The notes beneath the pieces were generated by a model that had not been told where the DNA came from, made no database searches, and was given only the letters and a program-made list of their open reading frames with translations. Of a stretch of DNA of 64,000 bases, positions 7,208 to 13,828 are shown one piece after another; the stretch's first letter is position 1, and each line of letters begins with the position of its first letter. Source of the DNA: Paraburkholderia phenoliruptrix (lineage in GTDB: Bacteria > Pseudomonadota > Gammaproteobacteria > Burkholderiales > Burkholderiaceae). The DNA lies in contig NZ_CADIKB010000028.1 in assembly GCF_902859825.1 (NCBI RefSeq), forward strand, positions 1 through 64,000, in the 5' to 3' direction. Position numbers and translations under genes: made by a program.

Positions 7208-8091
7208 CGTTCGAGCAGGCAATGATTGCTCACGGGCTGATTCCACGCCAGATAGTCGCCGACGGCAAGTGGTATCGCTGCCGGACCGTCGACAAGCCGC
7301 GGAAGATGAACGGCGCATACCTGCTGTGGCTGAACGGGCAGCGAGGTTTTTACAAGAACTTTGCCACCGACGATGACTATTGCGAATGGCGGTCCGACAA
7401 GCCTGTCGCGATTGCCGATCAACGTGCCATGGATGAGCGCATCAAACGGCTTCGGCAGCAGGAAGCGGCGGCGCGCGCACGGGCCATCAACCGGATGCGC
7501 GAGCACTGGGACACGCTTCCAATCCTGACTGAGTGGCACGCCTACATCGAACGCAAGGGATTGTCTCTGAGGGGCTGCCAAGGCGTCAGGCTGGAGGGAG
7601 ATGACCTGGTGATCCCGATGTATCGCGGCGGCGCGTTGGTGAGCTTGCAGAACATCACGATCGACGGCCAGAAGCTATACCGGAAGGGATGTTCTACCCG
7701 TGGTGCGTCTTTTGTCATGTCGCGACCGGGAAGCACGATCACATGCTTCGTCGAGGGATTTGCCACCGGCCTGGCTGTCTTTCAGACGGTCACCAATGCG
7801 TCTGTCGTCGTGTGTTTCGACGCACAGAACCTGATCACCGTCGCCCAGGACACAAAGGTCCGCGGGATGGCTGTCGTGTGCGCAGACAACGACTGGGAAA
7901 CGCAGCGCGACAGGGGCATCAACAAGGGCGTAGAGAACGGCAGGAAAGCCGCCGAAGCGATTGGCTGCGGTATTGCCTACCCCGAGGGCATCCGGGGCAC
8001 CGATTGGGCCGATGCACTGCAGGAATGGGGCGATCGCGGCCCGGCAAAGGTTCGGATGCAGATCATGAAGGGGGCACGGCTCGTCATCTGA
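7204..8091 (+). CDS. Toprim-domain DNA primase
   Basis: It encodes 295 residues from ATG 7204 (ATGA overlap with the helicase stop). The Toprim catalytic glutamate is E184 in CFVEGFATG and the DxD is D228/D230 in VVCADND, as in phage and satellite P4-type primases. The N-terminal region (YRCRTVDKPRKMNGAYLLWLNG) corresponds to the zinc-binding part of DnaG-like primases but lacks a full Cys set. No fused helicase domain is present, so the upstream SF2 protein probably supplies that activity. It probably makes primers for phage replication. Confidence 0.88.
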   Translation: MTFEQAMIAHGLIPRQIVADGKWYRCRTVDKPRKMNGAYLLWLNGQRGFYKNFATDDDYCEWRSDKPVAIADQRAMDERIKRLRQQEAAARARAINRMREHWDTLPILTEWHAYIERKGLSLRGCQGVRLEGDDLVIPMYRGGALVSLQNITIDGQKLYRKGCSTRGASFVMSRPGSTITCFVEGFATGLAVFQTVTNASVVVCFDAQNLITVAQDTKVRGMAVVCADNDWETQRDRGINKGVENGRKAAEAIGCGIAYPEGIRGTDWADALQEWGDRGPAKVRMQIMKGARLVI

Positions 8092-8387
8092 TGCAGCAAC
8101 GCACCGCGCTGGGCGGACACGGTTTAACACCAGCGGCGCGGGAAGACTCGGTACTGGGGGATAGGTCTGAAATACCGATAAGGGTGGCGAAGCTAGCGCC
8201 CGAGACCGAACGGCTGGCGGGTCATGCGGCTCCGGACGGGAAGCATGTGAAGGCAGACCTGGGATGGGCTAGGTCTGCCCACCAAACGGGAAGGATCGTA
8301 GGGATGTGGTGTAGGGGTTGAACAACAGGTGCTGGTTAGTACCACTGAGGGCCGGGGACGGCCAAATTTGCCCACGAAGGAGGGGCC
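8092..8387 (+). ncRNA. candidate structured RNA (leader or ncRNA), no protein
   Basis: 296 bases between the primase and a small gene carry no plausible protein. Perfect helices: TCGGTA (8148-8153) with TACCGA (8173-8178); GGTCT (8164-8168) with AGACC (8203-8207), which crosses the first helix as a pseudoknot; GGCAGACCT (8252-8260) with AGGTCTGCC (8271-8279); GTGGT (8306-8310) with ACCAC (8341-8345); and GGCCG (8350-8354) with CGGCC (8359-8363) closing a GNRA-type GGGA loop. TCGGT can alternatively pair with ACCGA at 8205-8209. The SD of the next gene follows. I recognise no known RNA family. It could be a cis-regulatory leader, a small RNA or a replication origin. Confidence 0.45.
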
Positions 8388-8600
8388 ATGCAACAGGATG
8401 ACCAGAAGTCATGCAGTCGTGGATGGGTAACGACGTTCAAAAAGGACCTATCTCGGTTCCTTGCCGAACCGTTCTACACGACGAACCCGCTGTACGTCGC
8501 ACAGCACAAGGAATGGGACTGGCAGGAATGCGACTTTGAGACTGCCGATCGTGAAACGCGGCGCCAGTCTGGCTATCCCACGGACGGCGACGCCGCATAA
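8388..8600 (+). CDS. small phage protein, unknown function
   Basis: It encodes 70 residues with SD GGAGGGG. It is polar, with a Trp-rich middle (EWDWQECDFETADRETRRQ) and two Cys. It is the first gene after the structured region, so its translation would be the obvious target if that RNA acts in cis. The family is not recognised. Confidence 0.6.
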   Translation: MQQDDQKSCSRGWVTTFKKDLSRFLAEPFYTTNPLYVAQHKEWDWQECDFETADRETRRQSGYPTDGDAA

Positions 8601-8609
8601 GAGGGCACC

Positions 8610-8954
8610 ATGGCCACGCTAAGGGAAATCTACCGGGAGAACTCGAGCACGCGTGCGATATGCAAAATGCTCGACGGCGGTCCGCTGACACAGACGCAGA
8701 TCTCTGCGGCGGGCGACATCACCAACGGATGTACGTGCAAGTGCCTCAAGCTTCTGATCGACGAAGGCTACGTGACGCGGGGCCCGCGCGCGATGAACCG
8801 GCACCGTACATCAATTGGTCCGCGACCGTGGACTTACGTCAGGACCACCAAACCGCTGCCAGAGACCAGAACGACGCTTCCGGCTGCTCCGACGGCAAAG
8901 GAACTGTGCGACATCATGAACAGCATCATCAGACGCTCCATGAGGCTTACATGA
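8610..8954 (+). CDS. winged-helix-like phage protein
   Basis: It encodes 114 residues after RBS AGAGGG. ICKMLDGGPLTQTQISAAGDI, then CTCKCLKLLIDEGYVTRG, is a winged HTH pattern (recognition helix plus wing, residues about 17-58). A Pro/Thr-rich linker and a short C-terminal helix follow. Three Cys lie in TNGCTCKCLK, two of them in CKC. It may be a phage transcription regulator of the late switch, since it is the last gene before a terminator. The function is inferred from fold only. Confidence 0.62.
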   Translation: MATLREIYRENSSTRAICKMLDGGPLTQTQISAAGDITNGCTCKCLKLLIDEGYVTRGPRAMNRHRTSIGPRPWTYVRTTKPLPETRTTLPAAPTAKELCDIMNSIIRRSMRLT

Positions 8955-9001
8955 GCCAGGAAAAACTCATAACCTGATCACGTCTCCATAGCGTGTGGTT
9001 T

Positions 9002-9025
9002 GCCCGGTTCGCCGGGCTCTTTTTT
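9002..9025 (+). terminator. Rho-independent terminator ending the early operon
   Basis: GCCCGG (9002-9007) and CCGGGC (9012-9017) form a perfect 6-bp stem closed by the very stable TTCG tetraloop, followed by TC and six T. It lies 48 bases after the winged-helix gene. Confidence 0.9.
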
Positions 9026-9027
9026 CG

Positions 9028-9222
9028 ATGAAGCCTGAAACCGTCCTGTGTCCGAACTGCGGCAACGAATGGCAGATCCCGCTTCTGGCGATGGTCAGGC
9101 AGCGCTCGCCATTGTGGTGTCCTGCGTGTTTGAAAAGGGCAGATGAGAGGCTCGACGAAGCATTGCGCAGGTATCCAGGAGAGACCTCACGCATACCGGC
9201 CCGGCAAATCCGGGAAGACTGA
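9028..9222 (+). CDS. small zinc-ribbon protein
   Basis: It encodes 64 residues. CPNCGN near the start and CPACLKRA around residue 30 form a four-Cys zinc ribbon, followed by a charged helix (ADERLDEALRRYPGE). The ATG sits 2 bases after the terminator T-run with no SD, so the start is uncertain; a GTG at 8995 would run through the terminator hairpin. Translation may be leaderless or the gene may be weakly expressed. The Cys pairs make chance unlikely. Confidence 0.5.
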   Translation: MKPETVLCPNCGNEWQIPLLAMVRQRSPLWCPACLKRADERLDEALRRYPGETSRIPARQIRED

Positions 9223-9683
9223 CAGCTTCCGACCGGTGAGCTGCCCTGTCAGATGGGCCGGTAGTCGTGAGGTAACCGCAAATAGCCGACGCGGTATAGA
9301 AGAAAGGCGAACGGGGGGCCATAACCCAGCCCTAGCGGAGAAAAGGATCTGGCAACAGATTCGGCGTAGCGCCTACCGCGATAAACGTACCGAACTTGGC
9401 GAACTTGAATGTGAACGCCTTGGAGCAGATGGAAAGGTCACCGCACACGGGCGCGACAGTCTGCTTAGGTTAGATAAACCCAACGCTACCGAATTTCCTC
9501 AAATTGAGGGCATTCGCTTCGGGTGTGGTGCTTTAGAAGTGGCCACGCTCCGGTTATGCCACTTGCAGCGCATGCCGGAGCCCGCCGGAAAGACCTCGTT
9601 CCCCAGGCGCATTGCGCAAGATCCGACGCCTGTAGTATCGTCTCCAGCCCGCCACCACGGCGGATTCACGTAATGGAGACCAT
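9223..9683 (+). other. 461-base non-coding stretch with structure potential
   Basis: No convincing gene is present; an open frame 9143-9673 has unnatural composition. Directly after the zinc-ribbon stop, CAGCT (9223-9227) pairs with AGCTG (9239-9243), and ACCGG (9232-9236) with CCGGT (9258-9262). These helices cross, giving an H-type pseudoknot. Weaker hairpins follow (GGCG/CGCC pairs near 9373 and 9400; CCTCA/TGAGG near 9503). It may hold an untranslated RNA or regulatory leader for the gene at 9684. Confidence 0.4.
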
Positions 9684-9911
9684 ATGAGCATCGATGTAGA
9701 AAAGCAGGCAGCAGAAGCAAACTGGGTCAGGGACGTCAAGATGCTGGTAGAGAAGTTGAACGAATCCCTTGGCAAAGTCCCAGAGGGCGTAGACGTTTCG
9801 GTCGACGCATCCAAAGGGATTCACCTGGTCGGCGCGATCGATCTGTCGACCGCCAAGGAATCGTGGCGGATCGAACTCAAGGCCACGAAGACTCAAACGC
9901 TGATCGGATAG
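9684..9911 (+). CDS. small phage protein, unknown function
   Basis: It encodes 75 residues with RBS ATGGAGACC. An N-terminal amphipathic helix (WVRDVKMLVEKLNESLG) is followed by beta strands (VDVSVDASKGIHLVGAID; WRIELKATK). It converges with a leftward gene that ends 1 base away. No family was recognised. Confidence 0.6.
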   Translation: MSIDVEKQAAEANWVRDVKMLVEKLNESLGKVPEGVDVSVDASKGIHLVGAIDLSTAKESWRIELKATKTQTLIG

Positions 9912-9912
9912 T

Positions 9913-10092
9913 TCAGTGAACCGGCGCGTAGGCAATCTCGCCTACGCCCGTCGTCTCCATCCACTCATCACGATCCGCGAATCCAGCCACCTCCGCACAG
10001 TGGTCAGCCAGCTTTTCCAGCGTTGGCGGAATAGCCGTCGTCAGGTAAGCCAGCATCGCGCCGCTCGGCGTGAAGATCGCGTAGGTCATCAT
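9913..10092 (-). CDS. small phage protein, unknown function
   Basis: It encodes 59 residues. The start at 10092 (MMTYAIFTPSGAMLAYL) is chosen for the TGGAG upstream on the minus strand. It is a compact alpha/beta pattern with one helix TLEKLADHCAEVAG. It faces the gene at 9684 tail to tail. The function is unknown. Confidence 0.55.
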   Translation of the reverse strand: MMTYAIFTPSGAMLAYLTTAIPPTLEKLADHCAEVAGFADRDEWMETTGVGEIAYAPVH

Positions 10093-10492
10093 CGTCAGTC
10101 TCCAGTGGGGATGTCTGAGTGTCGGATGATTTCCAGAGCAGTGCACAGCGTGACATGGTGTCATGCTGACCGGCGGATTGCCGGTTACCGATGGTTGCCC
10201 GCAACAGGGTCAGAGATAACGACTCTGTTGACCCCTGATCAAAGGGGACGGCTAATTACCGCATCCTCCGGTATTCGCCGACGGCATCCACACATCCGCG
10301 CAACGCTCAGCAGCAACTGACCCACTAAAAGACGTTCTGTCCAACGCATTCTCACGCGCACGCACGCGCGAGGAAAGGCTCAACGGATGGTGTGAAGATA
10401 GGAATGAATGCAACAAATGCTCCGCTTTCGGGGCCCGTGAGCGCCTCAGAAATACGCTCTGCGGCAGTCGGCAGGCCCGGTGCCCGCCGCTA
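10093..10492. other. 400-base intergenic stretch with inverted repeats
   Basis: No plausible gene. Around 10202-10234, GGGTCA (10207-10212) pairs with TGACCC (10229-10234), and CAACAG (10202-10207) with CTGTTG (10225-10230), giving overlapping symmetric elements. CCCCT (10232-10236) and AGGGG (10243-10247) follow. These could be operator or recombinase sites, since the serine recombinase gene ends just downstream. The rest shows nothing clear. Confidence 0.4.
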
Positions 10493-11155
10493 TCACTGCC
10501 TCGCGAGGACACGCTGCAGTTGCACGAGCGACCACTCGCTGCCTCGCGCCGTCCTGACTCCAAGGCGGTTCAGCTCATCAACCATCGCGCGCTGGCTCAT
10601 GCCGGCAGCCTTCAGGCCGGCCAGCACGTTGGACAGCGATGCTGCGAAGTCATCAGCCGCTCGCTGACGGGCTTCGATGTTGGGCCTAAGGTTGGCGGGG
10701 CCGGTCGAACCTAGAACCACGCCGCGGGCCTTGGCGGCGCGCAGTGCGTCTTTCGTGCGCTCACTGATGCGCTTCGCCTCGTGTTCGGCAAATGCCGCCA
10801 TGATGTGGATGGTCAGCTCGTTTGCTTCTGGCATATCGACGGCCACGAACTTCACCTTCGACTCCATCAGGCCGCTCACGAAGTGCACATTGCGCGCGAG
10901 GCGGTCGAGCTTCGCAATCAGCAGGCGTGCGCCAGTCTTCCGGCACAGGTCAAGTGCGGCGCGCAGTTGCGGCCGCTTTGCGAGTGCATCGGCACCTTTG
11001 CCGGTCTCAGTCTCTGTGAATTCTCCGACGAGCTCCCACGAGCCGCCGTTGAGGTATCGCGTGACGGCTTCGCGCTGAGCGTCAAGGCCGAGTCCGGACA
11101 TACCCTGCCGAGCAGTCGATACCCGGTAATACGCCACGAATTTGCCGTTTGCCAT
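10493..11155 (-). CDS. serine recombinase (resolvase/invertase family)
   Basis: It encodes 220 residues. The catalytic N-terminal domain begins KFVAYYRVSTARQG with the nucleophilic Ser in YRVST, then LIAKLDRLARNVHF (conserved D and R) and MAAFAEHEAKRISERTKDAL before the long E helix. The C-terminal HTH is AGMSQRAMVDELNRLGV with TARGSEWSLVQLQRVL. The start at 11155 is supported by GGGGAAAG upstream and conserved KFVAYYRVST. It has small-resolvase length, not a large phage integrase. It lies between early and late operons, so it may resolve dimers or invert or regulate DNA. It is unlikely to be the tRNA-directed integrase. Confidence 0.88.
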   Translation of the reverse strand: MANGKFVAYYRVSTARQGMSGLGLDAQREAVTRYLNGGSWELVGEFTETETGKGADALAKRPQLRAALDLCRKTGARLLIAKLDRLARNVHFVSGLMESKVKFVAVDMPEANELTIHIMAAFAEHEAKRISERTKDALRAAKARGVVLGSTGPANLRPNIEARQRAADDFAASLSNVLAGLKAAGMSQRAMVDELNRLGVRTARGSEWSLVQLQRVLARQ

Positions 11156-11451
11156 TTCGCTTTCCCCGTTTGACAACATTTCAGTACGAACGTCCAATGT
11201 GTAGTCATGATAGGTGAAAAGGACGAGGATGCATAGGAATTCCCGTGAGGGAATCACCCTGGTCGGGATCCTGCGAATGGCGGAGAGCCTTTGCCAGAGC
11301 GGCTGAGCGGGCAAATTCCGCTAGCCGGCGGTGCAGTCGATGCCTGGCAATGCGAACGATTCTCAAACTCGGGGACCACGCCACTGCCCCCGGACCCGGG
11401 GTGACAAAGTTTGCAGACCCTCTCTCCAATCCGCACACAGGAAAAACACCG
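11156..11451 (+). other. late-operon leader, non-coding
   Basis: About 300 bases separate the recombinase from terL. A TTCCC/GGGAA hairpin with GTGA loop lies near 11238-11251. A candidate promoter is listed separately. The open frames crossing it lack SD sites and have poor composition. It is probably a long 5' leader of the late transcript. Confidence 0.4.
11170..11198 (+). promoter_or_regulatory. candidate late promoter
   Basis: A perfect -35 TTGACA (11170-11175) is followed after 17 bases by a weak -10 TCCAAT (11193-11198). The position suits transcription of the terL-to-terS-like late operon. The weak -10 suggests need of an activator or a chance match. Confidence 0.35.
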
Positions 11452-11477
11452 ATGATCCTCCGCAATGGAGGATAGGC
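11452..11477 (+). promoter_or_regulatory. terL translational control: SD hairpin plus 7-codon leader ORF
   Basis: ATCCTCC (11455-11461) and GGAGGAT (11467-11473) form a 7-bp stem with loop GCAAT that buries the terL SD GGAGG. The short frame MILRNGG (11452-11475) runs through the stem and stops 2 bases before the terL ATG. A ribosome translating the leader would melt the hairpin and could reinitiate at terL. Confidence 0.5.
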
Positions 11478-13478
11478 ATGGCCCTGACGAACGCTGCGTT
11501 GCTCACATCGATCTCGGAGGACCGGGCGCTTGGCTCGGCCATGCTGTTTCCGCATCGTCATCCGCAGGCTTCACCGGCGTTCCACATTGAGGTCATGGAC
11601 CTGTGGAGATGCGCCGATGAGTGGGTGTTGATCGAGGCATTTCGGGAAGGTGCGAAGTCTACGCTGTCGGAGGAGCATCTGCTGATCGAGGCGTGCTTCG
11701 GAAACTTCGGGTACTGCCTGATCATCGGCGAGACGTACACGAAGGCGTGTCAGAGGCTCGAAGCGATCAAGTTCGAGGCGACGCGCAACATGCGTCTGCA
11801 GAGCCTCTTCGGCAGGGTGAAGCAGGCTGGCAGGGTGTGGAACGAGCATCAGATGGAGCTCGCCAATGGGGTGTTGCTGGAGGCGCACGGATGGGAGGAG
11901 GAGTTCCGCGGCTTCAAGTGGCGGGACCTTCGACCGGATCGTGCGTATCTCGACGACATCGAGAACAAGGAGCGGGTCAAGGACAAGGCATCGGTCGATG
12001 CGTCGATGAGGAAGCTCTACCTCGAACTGATTCCGGCAATGGACAAGGTCAGGGGAAAGATTCGCGTCACCGGGACACCATTGGCCGAAGACTGCATGAT
12101 CACACGCTTACGAGAAAACCCGGACTGGACGTCCCGCCGGTATCCGATCTGCAACGGTGACATCGACGATCCTGAGACTGAAGCGCTGTGGCCCGAGCGA
12201 TACCCGATGGACTGGATTCGTCGCAAGCGTGACGAAATGGAGCGAGCCGGTCAGCTTCGCGGCTTCATGCAGGAATACATGCTGATGGCGATCGGCTCGC
12301 AGGACAAGCCCTTCGAGTCAGACCAGATCCGGGAGATGGCGCTTGATCCCGCTCCGTGGATGCCGAAGGTCGTCATCACCGACCCCGCCCGGACGGTGGA
12401 TGTGAAGAAAAGCGACCGCACGGGCCGCGTGGTGCTGAGTCGTCTGGGCACGACGATCTACGTTCATGCGTCGTCCGGCGAGTATTGGAAGCCGAACGAG
12501 ATCATCGACGATCTGTTCTCGACGTCCCAGCGGTTCAACGACGCGGCTGTGGCAATCGAAAAGAACTCGCTCGACGAGTGGCTGCTCCAGCCTATGCGCG
12601 CGGAAATGCTACGCCGCGGAGTAACGCTTGCTCTCAAGCCACTGTCTGCTCCCCAGGATCGTGACAAGGAGCAGTTCATCATGGGCCTCCAGCCGTTCTT
12701 CCAGGCGGGCGACATTGTTCTGGTCGGCGGGAGAAGTGCGCACCCGAAGCTCGTCGCCGAGATCCTGAATTTCCCATCTGGCAAGCGCGACATTCTGAAC
12801 GCGCTCGCGTACTTCCAGCGTGTTTTCTCGGGGGCGCCCGTGTACGAAGAATTCGGCGAATGGAACCTCATCGACGGGTATGAACCGTCGCAGCGTCACG
12901 CCATGGCTTTAGCCTTCAATGCCGCCGGCGCGGAAACCACCGCGGCCCTCATCTGCATCGAGGGCGAAAGGATGGTCGTCGTTGCCGACTGGATTTCTCC
13001 GGTTCCTCCTGCCCAGGCAGTTCCGGACATTGCGCAGCTCGTGCGCGCGGCGTTCCCGCGTGCGCGCGTAACAGCATGGCTGCCGGCCGATGTACTCGAT
13101 CAGTCCGACCGCATGCCGATCGTGCCAGCTTTGCGCGCGGCAAAGATGCATCCAATGCGCGGAGGGTATATCAACGTCTCTCGCGGGGCTCTTTCGCCGA
13201 TGATCCGCACCGAGTCACGAGGAAAGAGGCTGTTCCTCGTCGATTCAGGTGCGACGCATACGCTCAACGCTCTGGCCGGTGGCTATAACTTCCCGGTGAA
13301 TCGCACAGGAAATAAAGATAGCCTCCCTGAGACTGGTCCGCACCGCACCTTGATGGAAGGTCTGGAGTCGGCCACTTACGTGATCTGCTCGCAGCACAAC
13401 GACGTCATTCCCGACGGCGTTCACACCGCGGTTAATCCGCAGGGCGCGAGCTACATGACTTCGTTACCCAGGAGATAG
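11478..13478 (+). CDS. terL: terminase large subunit
   Basis: It encodes 666 residues: the ATPase/nuclease motor that packages DNA into the prohead. The P-loop-like motif REGAKST lies at 56-62. Walker B with catalytic acid is RAYLDDIENK (about 145-154), with the DDIE form seen in T7-type terminases. The RNase H-like nuclease follows, with VITDPARTVD (D292), an acidic VAIEKNSLDEW, and KRDILNALAY. ATG 11478 is chosen for the SD; the upstream extension is leader. It heads the late operon, and no small terminase precedes it. Confidence 0.93.
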   Translation: MALTNAALLTSISEDRALGSAMLFPHRHPQASPAFHIEVMDLWRCADEWVLIEAFREGAKSTLSEEHLLIEACFGNFGYCLIIGETYTKACQRLEAIKFEATRNMRLQSLFGRVKQAGRVWNEHQMELANGVLLEAHGWEEEFRGFKWRDLRPDRAYLDDIENKERVKDKASVDASMRKLYLELIPAMDKVRGKIRVTGTPLAEDCMITRLRENPDWTSRRYPICNGDIDDPETEALWPERYPMDWIRRKRDEMERAGQLRGFMQEYMLMAIGSQDKPFESDQIREMALDPAPWMPKVVITDPARTVDVKKSDRTGRVVLSRLGTTIYVHASSGEYWKPNEIIDDLFSTSQRFNDAAVAIEKNSLDEWLLQPMRAEMLRRGVTLALKPLSAPQDRDKEQFIMGLQPFFQAGDIVLVGGRSAHPKLVAEILNFPSGKRDILNALAYFQRVFSGAPVYEEFGEWNLIDGYEPSQRHAMALAFNAAGAETTAALICIEGERMVVVADWISPVPPAQAVPDIAQLVRAAFPRARVTAWLPADVLDQSDRMPIVPALRAAKMHPMRGGYINVSRGALSPMIRTESRGKRLFLVDSGATHTLNALAGGYNFPVNRTGNKDSLPETGPHRTLMEGLESATYVICSQHNDVIPDGVHTAVNPQGASYMTSLPRR

Positions 13479-13480
13479 CC

Positions 13481-13642
13481 ATGGCTGTTTCGAAAACCGT
13501 TTCGCCCAAAGCGCCTTCGCAGAACCCGACCTCGTTCTACCAGGGCAAACAGCAGGGCGGCGCCCATGGCAAGCCCGAGCGCGTGCCCGAAAAACTGAAG
13601 GGCGGCCCGATGCGCGAAAAGATGGGCAGGAAGGGGCTGTGA
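13481..13642 (+). CDS. small basic phage protein
   Basis: It encodes 53 residues and starts 2 bases after terL with SD GGAGAT. It is Gly/Lys/Pro-rich (FYQGKQQGGAHGKPERVPEK). The stop overlaps the next start (TGATG). A similar basic protein follows, so the pair may be virion-associated or packaging accessory proteins. This is inferred only from position and composition. Confidence 0.6.
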   Translation: MAVSKTVSPKAPSQNPTSFYQGKQQGGAHGKPERVPEKLKGGPMREKMGRKGL

Positions 13643-13827
13643 TGAAACGCTACGGCCGCGGCGACGCGGGTAAAGGCCAGAACCGTTCAGAGTCGAGGGA
13701 TGTGAACAGCTTTTTCGGCAAGACGCCGAAGAAGCCCGAAGCCGACGACCGTCCGGGACGCACGCCGCGCGATCGCAACACCGGCACGCGGCTCGCGAAA
13801 AAGCTCGCGGGCAAGGTGATCGGCTGA
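13642..13827 (+). CDS. small basic phage protein
   Basis: It encodes 61 residues. It is highly basic and polar (MKRYGRGDAGKGQNRSESRD, then FFGKTPKKPEADDRP, ending RLAKKLAGKVIG). It probably lacks a stable fold. It sits between terL and the portal gene, 1 base before the latter. It resembles the preceding protein in composition. The function is unknown. Confidence 0.6.
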   Translation: MKRYGRGDAGKGQNRSESRDVNSFFGKTPKKPEADDRPGRTPRDRNTGTRLAKKLAGKVIG

Positions 13828-13828
13828 G

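Noticed and set aside
9143..9673. 176-codon open frame across the non-coding block
   Set aside because: Arg/Ser/Pro-rich unnatural sequence, no SD, overlaps the zinc-ribbon gene out of frame.
10493..11155. Serine recombinase as the prophage integrase
   Set aside because: Small resolvase size, internal position and a tRNA-end attachment site point to a separate tyrosine integrase outside the window.
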